The translations under genes were made by a program, and so were the position numbers. A stretch of 45,482 nucleotides of DNA from Eubacterium sp. UBA3279 (GTDB lineage: Bacteria > Bacillota > Clostridia > Lachnospirales > Lachnospiraceae): contig DETV01000046.1 of NCBI GenBank assembly GCA_002361775.1, positions 1 to 45,482 of the forward strand, read 5' to 3'. Below, one piece after another: positions 16,049 through 24,278 of the stretch (the first letter of the stretch is position 1; each line of letters starts with the position of its first letter). Below the pieces are notes generated by a model. That model worked only from the letters and a program-made list of their open reading frames with translations, did not search any database and was not told the DNA's origin.

Positions 16049-16483
16049 ATGCAGGCAATTGTGAACACCTTATTTTCTTTTGAAGAAGTAAAAACTTATT
16101 ACAGACAATTTTTTCTGAATATTACCTCATTGCTCAGGAAACAGAGTGTTTATAATACCGGGGAACTCATCGATCAGATCCAGTTCTACATAAATCGTAA
16201 TTATCAAAAGAACATTACTCAGGAATTTATAGCATCACTCTTTTACTTAAACAGAAGTTATCTCAGTCAGCTTTTTAAGAAACAGACAAATAAGAAATTT
16301 ATTGATTATTTGAACGAAGTTCGAATCAATAAGGCAAAAGAACTACTTCTTCATTCGGATCGAAAAATGTATCAAATTGCCAAAAGTGTAGGTTATGATA
16401 ATACTAAATATTTTTTTAGAATATTCAAAAAGAAGACTGGTTTCTCTCCTGAACAGTTTCGGAATCAATTCTACTCTCTCTAA
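16049..16483 (+). pseudogene. AraC-type transcriptional regulator, truncated (DNA-binding part only)
   Basis: About 144 codons encode a complete AraC double helix-turn-helix domain: IDQIQFYINRNYQKNITQEF, IASLFYLNRSYLSQLFKKQT, then RINKAKELLLHSDRKMYQIA, KSVGYDNTKYFFRIFKKKTG and FSPEQFR. It is preceded by a short linker (FSFEEVKTYYRQFFLNITSL) of the kind found in YesN-like response regulators. The sensor or receiver domain is missing, and there is no good ribosome binding site before the first internal ATG at 16049. Only about 80 bp separate it from the divergent esterase start. It is probably a 5'-deleted gene; a short DNA-binding product cannot be excluded. Confidence 0.7.
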
Positions 16484-16493
16484 TATTTACTTA

Positions 16494-16755
16494 ACTGAAT
16501 ATTCTTGTGCGATGAAATCGCACTTCCGGAAAATTGGAAATCAGAGTTCCGGTACTCGGAAATCGCCTCTTTTGTGCTTGATGACTTATCCATTTCTGTT
16601 GGGATATTGGTCAAGACCTTGCCGCATCTGCGGTGCGTAGCAGTCTTTACCAATGTCTCAACAGAAATTATGATTCGGTATGCACAAAAAGCGGATATAA
16701 AAAGTGATTTCCATATCACCGGACAGCTGATGTAAAACCATCCGGAATATTCAGT
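16494..16755. mobile_element. 262-bp element with TIRs and a long internal hairpin
   Basis: ACTGAATATTC (16494-16504) and GAATATTCAGT (16745-16755) are perfect 11-bp inverted ends. Inside lie a 25-bp inverted repeat with three mismatches (16593-16617 against 16643-16667), a CCGCA/TGCGG stem in its loop (16622-16633), outward weaker pairing, and a separate GTGCGAT/ATCGCAC hairpin near 16506-16522. No target duplication is visible. It reads as a MITE or a large structured RNA; an ORF that spans it has no coding character. Confidence 0.5.
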
Positions 16756-17038
16756 GATGCATTTCTCTCTGTGACCAGTAAATAAAAAAATACTTTTTGT
16801 TTCAATCCACGGTCGGTATTTTACGGAGTCCGACATACCGGAAAACAACCGCCTGTGTTTGACCTCGTGTCAATGAGGGATACCGATTTTCTCCACCCAC
16901 CACTGACATTAAGATTCCCATAATTTCTCTCCTACCTTCATCTAAATTTAGAGGAAGGTAATTCCTTACTTGCTTTGTTGAAATATTCGCACAATTCGTG
17001 TATGACAATATTATAATTTTAAAAAAGGAGGATTTCCA
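16756..17038. other. leader of amidohydrolase gene; single CRISPR-like repeat
   Basis: No gene is visible. Positions 16799-16834 begin GTTTCAATCCACG and end AGTCCGAC, with a GTCGG/CCGAC stem, resembling one subtype I-C-like CRISPR repeat, but only one copy exists. TATAAT (17012-17017) lies just before AAAAAAGGAGG and the amidohydrolase start; no clear -35 accompanies it. Confidence 0.35.
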
Positions 17039-18181
17039 ATGATTTGTATTAAGAATGGAACACTTCACACAGCAGTAACAAGGGAGACCTTTGTCGCTGA
17101 CATTCTGATCGATAACGGAAAGATTGTAACGATTGGAAAGTATATCTCTTCTGAAAATGCTGAAGTAATCGATGCAACCGGACTTCACGTGTATCCCGGC
17201 TTCATAGACGCACACTGCCACACTGGTCTTGATGGCTATGGAATCGGCTACGAGGGACAGGACTACAATGAACTGAATGACCCTGTCACTCCACAAGTGC
17301 AGGCTATCGATGGACTCAACCCATTTGATCCCTGTATGAATATGGCTGCAAAAGCCGGTGTTACCTGTTTTGTAACCGGTCCTGGCAGTTCCAATTCAAT
17401 TGGCGGAACCTTTGCAGCTATCAAGCCTGTCGGTACTCGTATTGACAATATGATTGTAAAATTTCCCATTGCCATGAAATGTGCCTTCGGAGAAAATCCG
17501 AAGCGTTGCTATCAGAACCAGGAAATCTCCAGCCGTATGACAACTGCTTCCAAAATTCGTGAAGCATTAAACACTGCAAAGCTTTATAAGGCGAAAAAAG
17601 AAGCAGCCGGTGATGATATTTCCAAACTTCCATCTTACGACCAGAAATCAGAGGCTCTGATTCCGGTATTGAATCGCCTGATTCCGTTAAAGGCTCACGC
17701 ACATCAGGCAAACGATATTTTTACTGCGATCCGCATTGCTAAAGAGTTTGGTGTCGGACTGACTCTGGAACATGTAACAGAGGGACATATGATCGCAAAC
17801 GAGCTTGCAAAAGAGAAGTTTCCTCTTGCTGTTGGTCCTACCTTTGGTCATGCCACAAAATTTGAGCTTCAGAATAAGACCTGGGAGACCCCCGGAATTC
17901 TTGCAAAAGCAGGCTGTCATGTTTCCATTATCACAGATGCACCGGTAATCCCCCTCCATCATCTCCCTCTCTGCGCAGGATTTGCAAGCAAAGCCGGAAT
18001 GGATGAATTCGAAGCTCTTCGTGCTGTAACAATCAACCCTGCTGAACATATCGGTATCGCAGACCGCGTTGGCTCCCTTGAAGAGGGAAAAGATGCTGAT
18101 ATCGTTATCGTAAACGGCAACCCATTTGATGTGACTGGTGTGATCAGACATGTGTTGATTGACGGTAAGAAAGTGGAATGA
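17039..18181 (+). CDS. amidohydrolase family protein
   Basis: The 380-aa metal-dependent amidohydrolase has the N-terminal beta-sandwich (ICIKNGTLHTAV, ADILIDNGKIVTIG), the metal-binding HxH in YPGFIDAHCHTGLDGYG, further ligands in LKAHAHQANDI and LTLEHVTEGH, the late Asp in SIITDAPVIPLHHLPL, and the closing KDADIVIVNGNPFD. This is the imidazolonepropionase/prolidase-like branch (COG1228 type). The substrate is not evident and there is no histidine-degradation neighbour. AAAAAAGGAGGATTTCCA precedes the ATG. It stands alone. Confidence 0.88.
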   Translation: MICIKNGTLHTAVTRETFVADILIDNGKIVTIGKYISSENAEVIDATGLHVYPGFIDAHCHTGLDGYGIGYEGQDYNELNDPVTPQVQAIDGLNPFDPCMNMAAKAGVTCFVTGPGSSNSIGGTFAAIKPVGTRIDNMIVKFPIAMKCAFGENPKRCYQNQEISSRMTTASKIREALNTAKLYKAKKEAAGDDISKLPSYDQKSEALIPVLNRLIPLKAHAHQANDIFTAIRIAKEFGVGLTLEHVTEGHMIANELAKEKFPLAVGPTFGHATKFELQNKTWETPGILAKAGCHVSIITDAPVIPLHHLPLCAGFASKAGMDEFEALRAVTINPAEHIGIADRVGSLEEGKDADIVIVNGNPFDVTGVIRHVLIDGKKVE

Positions 18182-18729
18182 TACTTCCTGCACTTTCCAG
18201 GAAATCACTTTATCTACCGGAAAAGAATATTTTTCCGATGCACTGCTGCACACAACGGGCTTCTTATAACCATTACATGCTATTACGGGGTATTTTCCGA
18301 AAAATATTTTAGCGAAATTAATGCGCCAAACTCACGTATACGCTCCGTTTTTTCCCCTGTTTCATCCCTATTTTTGATGCCAATTCCTGACGCCAATTTT
18401 TCCACTCTGAACCGGTTTGAAACGGTTGAAAACGACATTTTTTCTCTCCACCAGACAGCAAAAAGCCCAGGAAATCAAGGATTTCCAGGGTTTTTCAAAT
18501 ATGGACCCCATTCATAGCTTTGGCTTCTTCTTCCTGGATTACGTGGATGCATTTGTTGTAAGTTATAGTAATATTTGCGGCATAGCCACGCAAGTCTACT
18601 AATTGAACTGGGATTTTCCCCCCTGGCTATCGCTGACAAGCTATAAAATTGTTTTTAGTTCCGTTTTAGTTCCAATACAAAAAAAGCCGATTTCCCTTGT
18701 AAATTCAAAGGATTTCGGCTTTGCTTATC
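18182..18729. other. gap downstream of guaA with remnant ORF and terminators
   Basis: On the minus strand about 18620..18500 reads GGKIPVQLVDLRGYAANITI, then TYNKCIHVIQEEEAKAMN and GVHI-stop, with no start codon (a stop lies just upstream). It is followed directly by a terminator hairpin (AAAAAGCCCAGGAAATC against GATTTCCAGGGTTTTT, about 18463-18497). This looks like the 3' end of a lost gene. I cannot assign a family; a recombinase would fit the location but is unproven. The rest (18182-18460) shows no gene. Confidence 0.4.
18679..18724 (-). terminator. intrinsic terminator of guaA
   Basis: AAAGCCGA (18683-18690) and TCGGCTTT (about 18715-18722) pair. On the minus strand the stem is followed by TTTTTTTG, directly after the guaA stop. 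Confidence 0.8.
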
Positions 18730-20034
18730 TTATTCCCACTCAATCGTCGCACAAGGCTTCGGACTCATATCGTAACATACTCTGTTTACATTCTTTACTT
18801 CCTTCAGAATTCTGTCTGTAATCTTCAGCAGTACCGGCCACTCCACCTGTTCTACAGATGCTGTCATAGCGTCTATTGTGTTCACAGCACGGATAATCAC
18901 CGGATATTCAAAGCATCTGGCATTATCTTTCACACCTACAGACTTAAAGTCCGGCACAATGGTAAAATACTGCCATACTTTTTTATCCAGTCCTGCTTTT
19001 GCGAATTCTTCCCGCAAAATCGCATCAGATTCACGAACTGCTTCCAGACGTTCTCTGGTGATTGCTCCCAGGCATCTTACACCAAGTCCCGGACCCGGGA
19101 ATGGCTGACGATATACCATATCATGAGGAAGTCCCAGTTCTACTCCACAGGCACGAACTTCATCTTTAAACAGATAATACAATGGCTCTACCAGAGAGAA
19201 CTGCAAATCTTCCGGAAGTCCTCCCACATTGTGATGGGATTTTACTACCTTGGCTGTTTTCGTTCCACTTTCTACGATATCCGGATAAATAGTTCCCTGT
19301 GCCAGGAAATCAATTCCTTCCAGTTTTCTTGCTTCTTCTTCGAATACGCGGATAAATTCAGCGCCAATAATTTTTCTCTTCTGTTCCGGATCTGCAACAC
19401 CTTCCAGTTTTCCAAGGAATCTCTCTGAAGCATCTACATAAATCAGGTTTGCATCCATCTGATTTTTAAATACTTCTACAACACTCTCTGATTCCCCTTT
19501 TCTCATCAGACCGTGGTTTACATGAACGCATACCAACTGTTTTCCAATGGCTTTAATAAGAAGCGCAGCCACTACAGAACTGTCTACGCCACCGGACAAA
19601 GCCAGAAGAACTTTTTTATCTCCTACCTGCTGGCGAATCAGTTCTACCTGATCTTCCACAAAGTTTTTCATATTCCAGTTAGCTTCTGCTTTGCAGGTGT
19701 CAAATACAAATGGTTCCACAGCTTCCCGGAGTTCTTCTTCTGATTCCGGCCATGTCACAATATTTTCACATTTTGCTTTGTGATGGTCTGCTGCCAACAT
19801 AGGAAGACCCAGCTCATACAAATCTGGATTTACATCGATTTCCACACCGTCTACCACACGATTTTCACCGCCATTTAAAATAACACCTTTTACATTCGGC
19901 AGCGCTTTCAGTTCTTCTGGTGTAATGTCATGGGGATAAATCTCACTGTACACTCCGATATCACGGATTGCTCTTGCCAGTTTTGTGTTTTCTGTACTTC
20001 CCAGATCAAGAATTACTATCATATCCTGTTTCAT
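18730..20034 (-). CDS. guaA: GMP synthase with a truncated, catalytically incomplete glutaminase domain
   Basis: This 434-aa protein is clearly GuaA: the ATP-pyrophosphatase domain is complete (LLALSGGVDSSVVAALL with the P-loop at residues 147-153, DFLAQGTIYPDIVESG, KSHHNVGGLPEDL) and so is the C-terminal dimerisation domain (PFPGPGLGVRCLG ... CATIEWE). It is about 80-90 residues shorter than usual, because the N-terminal class I amidotransferase is cut. It keeps the first ~80 residues (VKGVILNGGENRVVDGVE), but where the catalytic GICYG loop should be there is LAADHH, and the later His-Glu segment is absent. It should therefore use free ammonia or a separate glutaminase (inference). A full-length paralogue elsewhere is possible. 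Confidence 0.93.
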   Translation of the reverse strand: MKQDMIVILDLGSTENTKLARAIRDIGVYSEIYPHDITPEELKALPNVKGVILNGGENRVVDGVEIDVNPDLYELGLPMLAADHHKAKCENIVTWPESEEELREAVEPFVFDTCKAEANWNMKNFVEDQVELIRQQVGDKKVLLALSGGVDSSVVAALLIKAIGKQLVCVHVNHGLMRKGESESVVEVFKNQMDANLIYVDASERFLGKLEGVADPEQKRKIIGAEFIRVFEEEARKLEGIDFLAQGTIYPDIVESGTKTAKVVKSHHNVGGLPEDLQFSLVEPLYYLFKDEVRACGVELGLPHDMVYRQPFPGPGLGVRCLGAITRERLEAVRESDAILREEFAKAGLDKKVWQYFTIVPDFKSVGVKDNARCFEYPVIIRAVNTIDAMTASVEQVEWPVLLKITDRILKEVKNVNRVCYDMSPKPCATIEWE

Positions 20035-20363
20035 TCCAGTTCTCCTTTGTTTCTATAGATTTTTCCGGTTTTCCGAAATAATACCCTTTCAGATATTCTC
20101 ATAATAACTTATTTCTATCAAATATACCAGTATTATTTTAAATATTATAACAGTTCAGCCGGCGCCATTCGTAAAACCGCACCGCGCGCTTATCGTGACT
20201 GGCTCCACTATACGACTGAATTGTTATTAAATTTCTTTTTCATCTTGACTTTTCATTTTATCCGTTTTACCATGGCACTGAATCTATTGTAGTTGTTCAT
20301 TTGCTCCACAGCAGTTCTCTGAACAATTGCAACTATTATGCGAATTATTTTGGGAGGTTAGCT
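20035..20363. other. gap with small TIR element 20147-20227
   Basis: No gene is visible between guaA and the GNAT gene. ATAACAGTTCAGCC (20147-20160) and GACTGAATTGTTAT (20214-20227) form imperfect inverted ends around 81 bp. The flanks TAAATATT and TAAATTTC agree at 6 of 8 positions, which could be a decayed target duplication. The ends resemble those of the MITE at 5007. Confidence 0.45.
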
Positions 20364-20933
20364 ATGTATTCTGATCTTATCATCCGCCCTGTAACGGAAG
20401 AGGATGCACCCCGTCTTCTGGAAATATTTGGTCCTTATGTGGAACATACCGCTGTTTCTTTTGACTGGGAAGTTCCTTCAACAGAAAGTTTTAAAGAAAA
20501 AATCCGCCATATTACCGCCCTTCATCCCTGGCTTGTGGCCCAAAAAGACGGACAGGTGATCGGTTATACCTATGCCTCTCCTTTCAAAATTCAGGCCGCT
20601 TACTGCTGGTCTGTGGAAACAAGTATTTACATTGATCCCAAATGTCAGCATATGGGCGTTGGACGAGTTCTTTATGAACACCTGGAGGATCTTCTTCGGC
20701 AACAGCATGTGGTCAATGCCTGTGCCTGTATCGCTTATCCTCATCCGGTAAGTATTGCCTTCCACCAGTCTATGGGGTATCGGGAATGTGGTCACTTTCA
20801 CAAATCCGGATATAAACTGGGACAATGGCAGGATATGGTTTGGATGGAAAAGTTTCTTATGGAACACGAAGAAAATCCAAAGCCTTTTATCCCATATCCC
20901 GAATTAAACCAAGAGAATATTTCTCACGTATAA
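20364..20933 (+). CDS. GNAT acetyltransferase, phosphinothricin acetyltransferase (Pat)-like
   Basis: The 189-aa protein is a complete GNAT enzyme of the Pat/YwnH type: LIIRPVTEEDAPRLLEIFGPYV, FKEKIRHITALHPWLVAQKD, VETSIYIDPKCQHMGVGRVL (acetyl-CoA loop Q-H-M-G-V-G) and NACACIAYPHPVSIAFHQSMGYRECG. The family acetylates amino-acid analogues or methionine sulfone-like compounds; the natural substrate here is unknown. I chose ATG at 20364 (GGGAGGTTAGCT upstream). It converges with the minus-strand restriction-like operon, sharing the terminator at 20942-20977. Confidence 0.9.
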   Translation: MYSDLIIRPVTEEDAPRLLEIFGPYVEHTAVSFDWEVPSTESFKEKIRHITALHPWLVAQKDGQVIGYTYASPFKIQAAYCWSVETSIYIDPKCQHMGVGRVLYEHLEDLLRQQHVVNACACIAYPHPVSIAFHQSMGYRECGHFHKSGYKLGQWQDMVWMEKFLMEHEENPKPFIPYPELNQENISHV

Positions 20934-20941
20934 TTTATGTT

Positions 20942-20977
20942 GTAACAGTTCAGTCATACAGATATCTGAACTGTTAC
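20942..20977. terminator. shared bidirectional terminator built on a 12-bp perfect stem
   Basis: GTAACAGTTCAG (20942-20953) pairs perfectly with CTGAACTGTTAC (20966-20977). The plus side is followed by TTTATTTTTG. The arm sequence is close to the MITE terminal repeat. Confidence 0.75.
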
Positions 20978-20978
20978 T

Positions 20979-21227
20979 TTATTTTTGTTCCTCGGAAGAT
21001 TCTTTTAATTGTTTTTCCAAATCCTGTATTTTTTCCTGATTTTTCTGCAGAAGTTCTTCATAAGACTTCTGCAGTTCCTGGGTTTCTTCCACGGATCGCA
21101 TCCATTCTCCGGTTAGTTTCTGATAATGGAAGAATGCCAGAATCAATAAAATCAACAATATGGTCAACACAGTCATTCCTGCTATCTTCTTTTTATCTCT
21201 TCTCCTTCTCTCTTCCATCCATGTCAC
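20979..21227 (-). CDS. small membrane-anchored coiled-coil protein
   Basis: The 82-aa protein (78 aa if the second Met is used) has a basic cytoplasmic start (ERRRRDKKK), one membrane helix (residues ~17-33, IAGMTVLTILLILLILAFF) and a long charged coiled coil (TQELQKSYEELLQKNQEKIQ onwards). It resembles small divisome-like or accessory proteins but I recognise no family. It is the last gene of the operon that carries the OLD/HsdM/HsdS genes, overlapping the preceding gene's end by 25-35 nt. Confidence 0.65.
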   Translation of the reverse strand: MTWMEERRRRDKKKIAGMTVLTILLILLILAFFHYQKLTGEWMRSVEETQELQKSYEELLQKNQEKIQDLEKQLKESSEEQK

Positions 21228-22587
21228 CTCTTCCCATCAATGGCTTCTCAAAGGCGTCTCTCTTTGTTCCGTCTTCCACATATATAATTCCGCAGAGTCG
21301 AAATCCCTGTTTTCTGATCCAGGACTGCATTTTTTTATTATCCCGGTGGGTATCCACTCGCATTCCTCGCATCCCCTTTTCCCGGCAGATTTTTTCCAGA
21401 CGATCATAGAGGATTCCAGCCAGTCCCTGCTGTCTTCTTCCTTCTGCCACTGCCAGACGATGAACAGTTCCATAAGGTTCTTCTGTTTTCCAGTTCCCCT
21501 CTTCAATTATCCGATAATTAGGATCATTTTCCATATACAAAGTTCCCACTGCAACAATTTCTTCCTGATCTGTCAGAAGATAGCAGGATTGTTTTTCTAT
21601 ATCTTTTGATAAGATTTCCTCCCCCGGATATCCTTTTGTCCATTGTTGAAATCCATCCTGTTTCATTGTTCTTTGTGCCTGATGGATAATTTCCATAATA
21701 GCCGGAAGATCATTTTCTTTTGCTTTTCGGATTTCATATTGAGGGGTCAGTACAAATTGTTCCAACGCCCAGGCCACACCCTCCTCTTCATTGGAACGGG
21801 TAACAAAATCTGCCAGTTTCCGGGTTGCTTCATTGCCATTTTCCATCACTACAGAAAATCCCGCTTTTTTTAACATATCCCAGTCATTTTCCGCATCCCC
21901 GCAAGCCATAATTTCTTCCCTGGAAATTCCCAGAATTTTCCCCAGCGCCAGCAATCCGTTTCCTTTTCCAGCCAAAGCAGAATTAATTTCCATGTTAAAC
22001 GTAGTGGCACAACTTACATCCAACTGTGGAAATGCTTCCTGAAGTTCTTTCAGTTTCTCGTCTCTCCAGGACGTTTCTTCAAAAACCATATGTATTTTTT
22101 CCAAACCAATATGTTCCCGTTCTATTTTCCCCAATAAATCTTTTTGAAAAATTCTGGATTTGTGTATGTATTCAATAAGGGCAGGACTCATATCTTCATG
22201 GTAGAGAAAATGATACTCTCCGTCTTCCACATAAACTTTTCCGTCAAAATATACTTCCCATACGCAATGTTCCCATGTCTGCATCATATGTATCGCCTGT
22301 AATGCCACATCCCAGGGAATCAACTGCTGATATACCACCTGACGGGAGGGTAAACGGATAATTCGGGCGCCGTTGGAGGTAAGAGCATAACTGATTCCTG
22401 GAACCTCTAAAAGTTCCCGGGGCAAACCGCTTTCCGGTCTTCCGGTGGCAGCCAGAGCCACAACCCCCTGTTCAATTATTTTCTCGAGAATTTTTCTCGT
22501 ATGTTCAGTGATTTTTTTGTCATTAGTAAATAATGTTCCATCCAGATCCATTCCCACCATACGGATTTTTCTGTCTGTTATACCCAT
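21193..22587 (-). CDS. HAD (Cof-type) phosphatase fused to GNAT acetyltransferase
   Basis: This two-domain protein has about 464 aa. The N-terminal Cof-subfamily HAD phosphatase (residues ~8-275) has MDLDGTLF (nucleophile Asp14, Asp16), ALAATGRPESGLP, ALAGKGNGLLALG and the acidic ACGDAENDWDML. The C-terminal GNAT (~285-450) has YEIRKAKENDLPAIMEIIHQ, VHRLAVAEGRRQQGLAGILY (acetyl-CoA loop) and MRVDTHRDNKKMQSWIRKQG. I chose ATG at 22587, eight bases after GGAGG; an in-frame start at 22647 would overlap HsdS by 19 nt. The fusion suggests two steps on one phosphorylated metabolite, unidentified. Confidence 0.88.
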   Translation of the reverse strand: MGITDRKIRMVGMDLDGTLFTNDKKITEHTRKILEKIIEQGVVALAATGRPESGLPRELLEVPGISYALTSNGARIIRLPSRQVVYQQLIPWDVALQAIHMMQTWEHCVWEVYFDGKVYVEDGEYHFLYHEDMSPALIEYIHKSRIFQKDLLGKIEREHIGLEKIHMVFEETSWRDEKLKELQEAFPQLDVSCATTFNMEINSALAGKGNGLLALGKILGISREEIMACGDAENDWDMLKKAGFSVVMENGNEATRKLADFVTRSNEEEGVAWALEQFVLTPQYEIRKAKENDLPAIMEIIHQAQRTMKQDGFQQWTKGYPGEEILSKDIEKQSCYLLTDQEEIVAVGTLYMENDPNYRIIEEGNWKTEEPYGTVHRLAVAEGRRQQGLAGILYDRLEKICREKGMRGMRVDTHRDNKKMQSWIRKQGFRLCGIIYVEDGTKRDAFEKPLMGRGDMDGREKEKR

Positions 22588-22628
22588 TTCCCGTTCCTCC
22601 TCTGTCTGACGCATCCGGTCTTTTCTTT

Positions 22629-24278
22629 TTACATTAAAAATACGCATTCCCGATATCCGGAGAATTCTGCCATCAATTTCCAGCTTTCTTTTGCCATTCT
22701 GAGTACCACTTCCAAATCCCAGTCAGCTTCTGTACAGATTCCCTTTTCTCCATGAAAGGCTAAATGGGCATCCGTTACATCTTCTCTCTCATACTGTTCC
22801 AACAGTTTCCGTAAAAGTTCCAGTGGGGTTACCCATTCCTTTGAGATTTTTTCCGAATGATACGCCAGAAAATCCCGTTCCAGCAAATAATCCTGCTGCC
22901 CCTGTTTTGTCACAAAGGATAGTGCAGCCGGCTGAAAATACGGCTGCGCCATACGGAAAATTTCCTGCCGCCTACGATAATATTCTCCTGCCCGCTCATC
23001 TGACGGACACCATCCTGCCAGCGCTGCCAAAATCAGGTGACAGATTCTTATGTTTGGAGTATTTTCTTCTCTGGTTTCTTTTGGTATTTCTTCCTGTATC
23101 CGTTTTTCATAACCATTCATCAAATTCCTTGCCACACCGGCAAATACCTTCCAGGCTTTTTCTGTCTCCTGATCCAGAGACCGCTGGATACGTCTGATTT
23201 TTTTCAGAAAACGGGCATATTCCTTCTGTTTTTCCATGGTAAAATAAGGAATTTTCATTTTTTCCAATTCTCCTGCCCGTATCGGTCTTTTCCTGCTGTC
23301 TCCCGGCTTGCGGCTGGCATATAAAATCCCGTTAATTTGCGGAAGTTTCAGATATGCATACAACACCTCCGGTAAAAGCTGGGTTTCTTTTGTCCGTATA
23401 CATAGGATACTTCTGTCCATATATCGTTTATTTTCCTGATTATCTACAAGAATTATCTTTCCATTTCTTATCAGGATATCACCATTTTGAACAGGAGACA
23501 GCATTTCCTTTCTGAAACTTTTTCCCACTCCGGAAGCAGCTTCCTTTGTGGTTTCTTCTATCTTTTTTTCTGTCAGATAAGGTTTTTCAAATTCCCCGCT
23601 GTCAATCGCCGGAAATTCCTCATGTAACTCTTCTTTTCTTTGAACCCCGCTGAAAACCGATTCTCTGAGAAATTCTTGCAGAGTTAATTTTTCGTGATAT
23701 TGTATTTCATCACAAAAAATCTTTTCAAACAGAACAGTTTCATATTGAGAGATTTTTTCTCTTGTTTTTTCTTTCTTTTTGCCATAGTTTTCAAATTTCT
23801 GAAGCTGTTCCAGAATCTGCTGCTGCTCTTCCAGACTCTCCGGTATTGTGATTCGATACTGCCCCAGTGTTTTTCTGCTGATCAGAGCCATTGTGGTCTG
23901 ATTGGACAGTTTTCTGATTTCTCTGGCATGATACCGAAGACAGTAGTACCCAAACATGGGAAGTATTTTAGTTTCATCAAAAATAAGAGCAACGATCTGC
24001 TGGTTTGTTGCCAGTTCCCGTCCTGCAATCCCTACTTTTCCCACCGTTCCTACAATTGAAAACAATACGCTGTTTTCCGGTACCAGATTTACTTTTTCTC
24101 TTCCTTCTTCTGACAGATATTCCGCTGTCCGGGTAATGAAACCCTGATTTAAATTTTCAATTTTAACCCAGGGTGTTCCCTCTTTTGCATAGTATTCTTT
24201 TCGTTCTCTGTCTGGAGTTCGCCCGGAAACCAGACGGGCCACCTCCTCCAGACTATAGGTATTCCATCTCTTATCCAT
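22629..24278 (-). CDS. hsdS-like: type I restriction specificity (HsdS)-like protein with C-terminal extension
   Basis: The 549-aa protein has two target-recognition domains. TRD1 (~5-145) has YSLEEVARLVSGRTP, GTPWVKIENLNQG, VLFSIVGTVGKVGI, ATNQQIVALI and LGQYRITIP. TRD2 (~200-345) has QNGDILIRNGKIILVDN and LEKMKIPYF. Each is followed by a long helix (~148-195 and ~346-395), the usual HsdS plan. Beyond residue ~405 is an extra ~145-aa domain (ICHLILAALAGWCPSDERAG to the end) I do not recognise, resembling a small helical bundle. Its ATG overlaps the HsdM stop by 8 nt. It probably recognises DNA together with the HsdM-like protein; no HsdR is present. Confidence 0.85.
   Translation of the reverse strand: MDKRWNTYSLEEVARLVSGRTPDRERKEYYAKEGTPWVKIENLNQGFITRTAEYLSEEGREKVNLVPENSVLFSIVGTVGKVGIAGRELATNQQIVALIFDETKILPMFGYYCLRYHAREIRKLSNQTTMALISRKTLGQYRITIPESLEEQQQILEQLQKFENYGKKKEKTREKISQYETVLFEKIFCDEIQYHEKLTLQEFLRESVFSGVQRKEELHEEFPAIDSGEFEKPYLTEKKIEETTKEAASGVGKSFRKEMLSPVQNGDILIRNGKIILVDNQENKRYMDRSILCIRTKETQLLPEVLYAYLKLPQINGILYASRKPGDSRKRPIRAGELEKMKIPYFTMEKQKEYARFLKKIRRIQRSLDQETEKAWKVFAGVARNLMNGYEKRIQEEIPKETREENTPNIRICHLILAALAGWCPSDERAGEYYRRRQEIFRMAQPYFQPAALSFVTKQGQQDYLLERDFLAYHSEKISKEWVTPLELLRKLLEQYEREDVTDAHLAFHGEKGICTEADWDLEVVLRMAKESWKLMAEFSGYRECVFLM

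Noticed and set aside
16505..16735. Plus-strand ORF of 76 aa after the AraC remnant
   Set aside because: It is encoded entirely by the inverted-repeat element and its composition follows the hairpin arms; no start site.
16799..16834. CRISPR array
   Set aside because: Only one repeat-like unit, no spaced second copy and no cas genes in the window.
18182..18729. att direct repeat of the guaA 3' end
   Set aside because: I found no second copy of the guaA terminal sequence in the window, so integration is only suggested.
20035..20146. Riboswitch in the guaA leader
   Set aside because: No purine-type conserved core or clear stem array was visible in the short leader.
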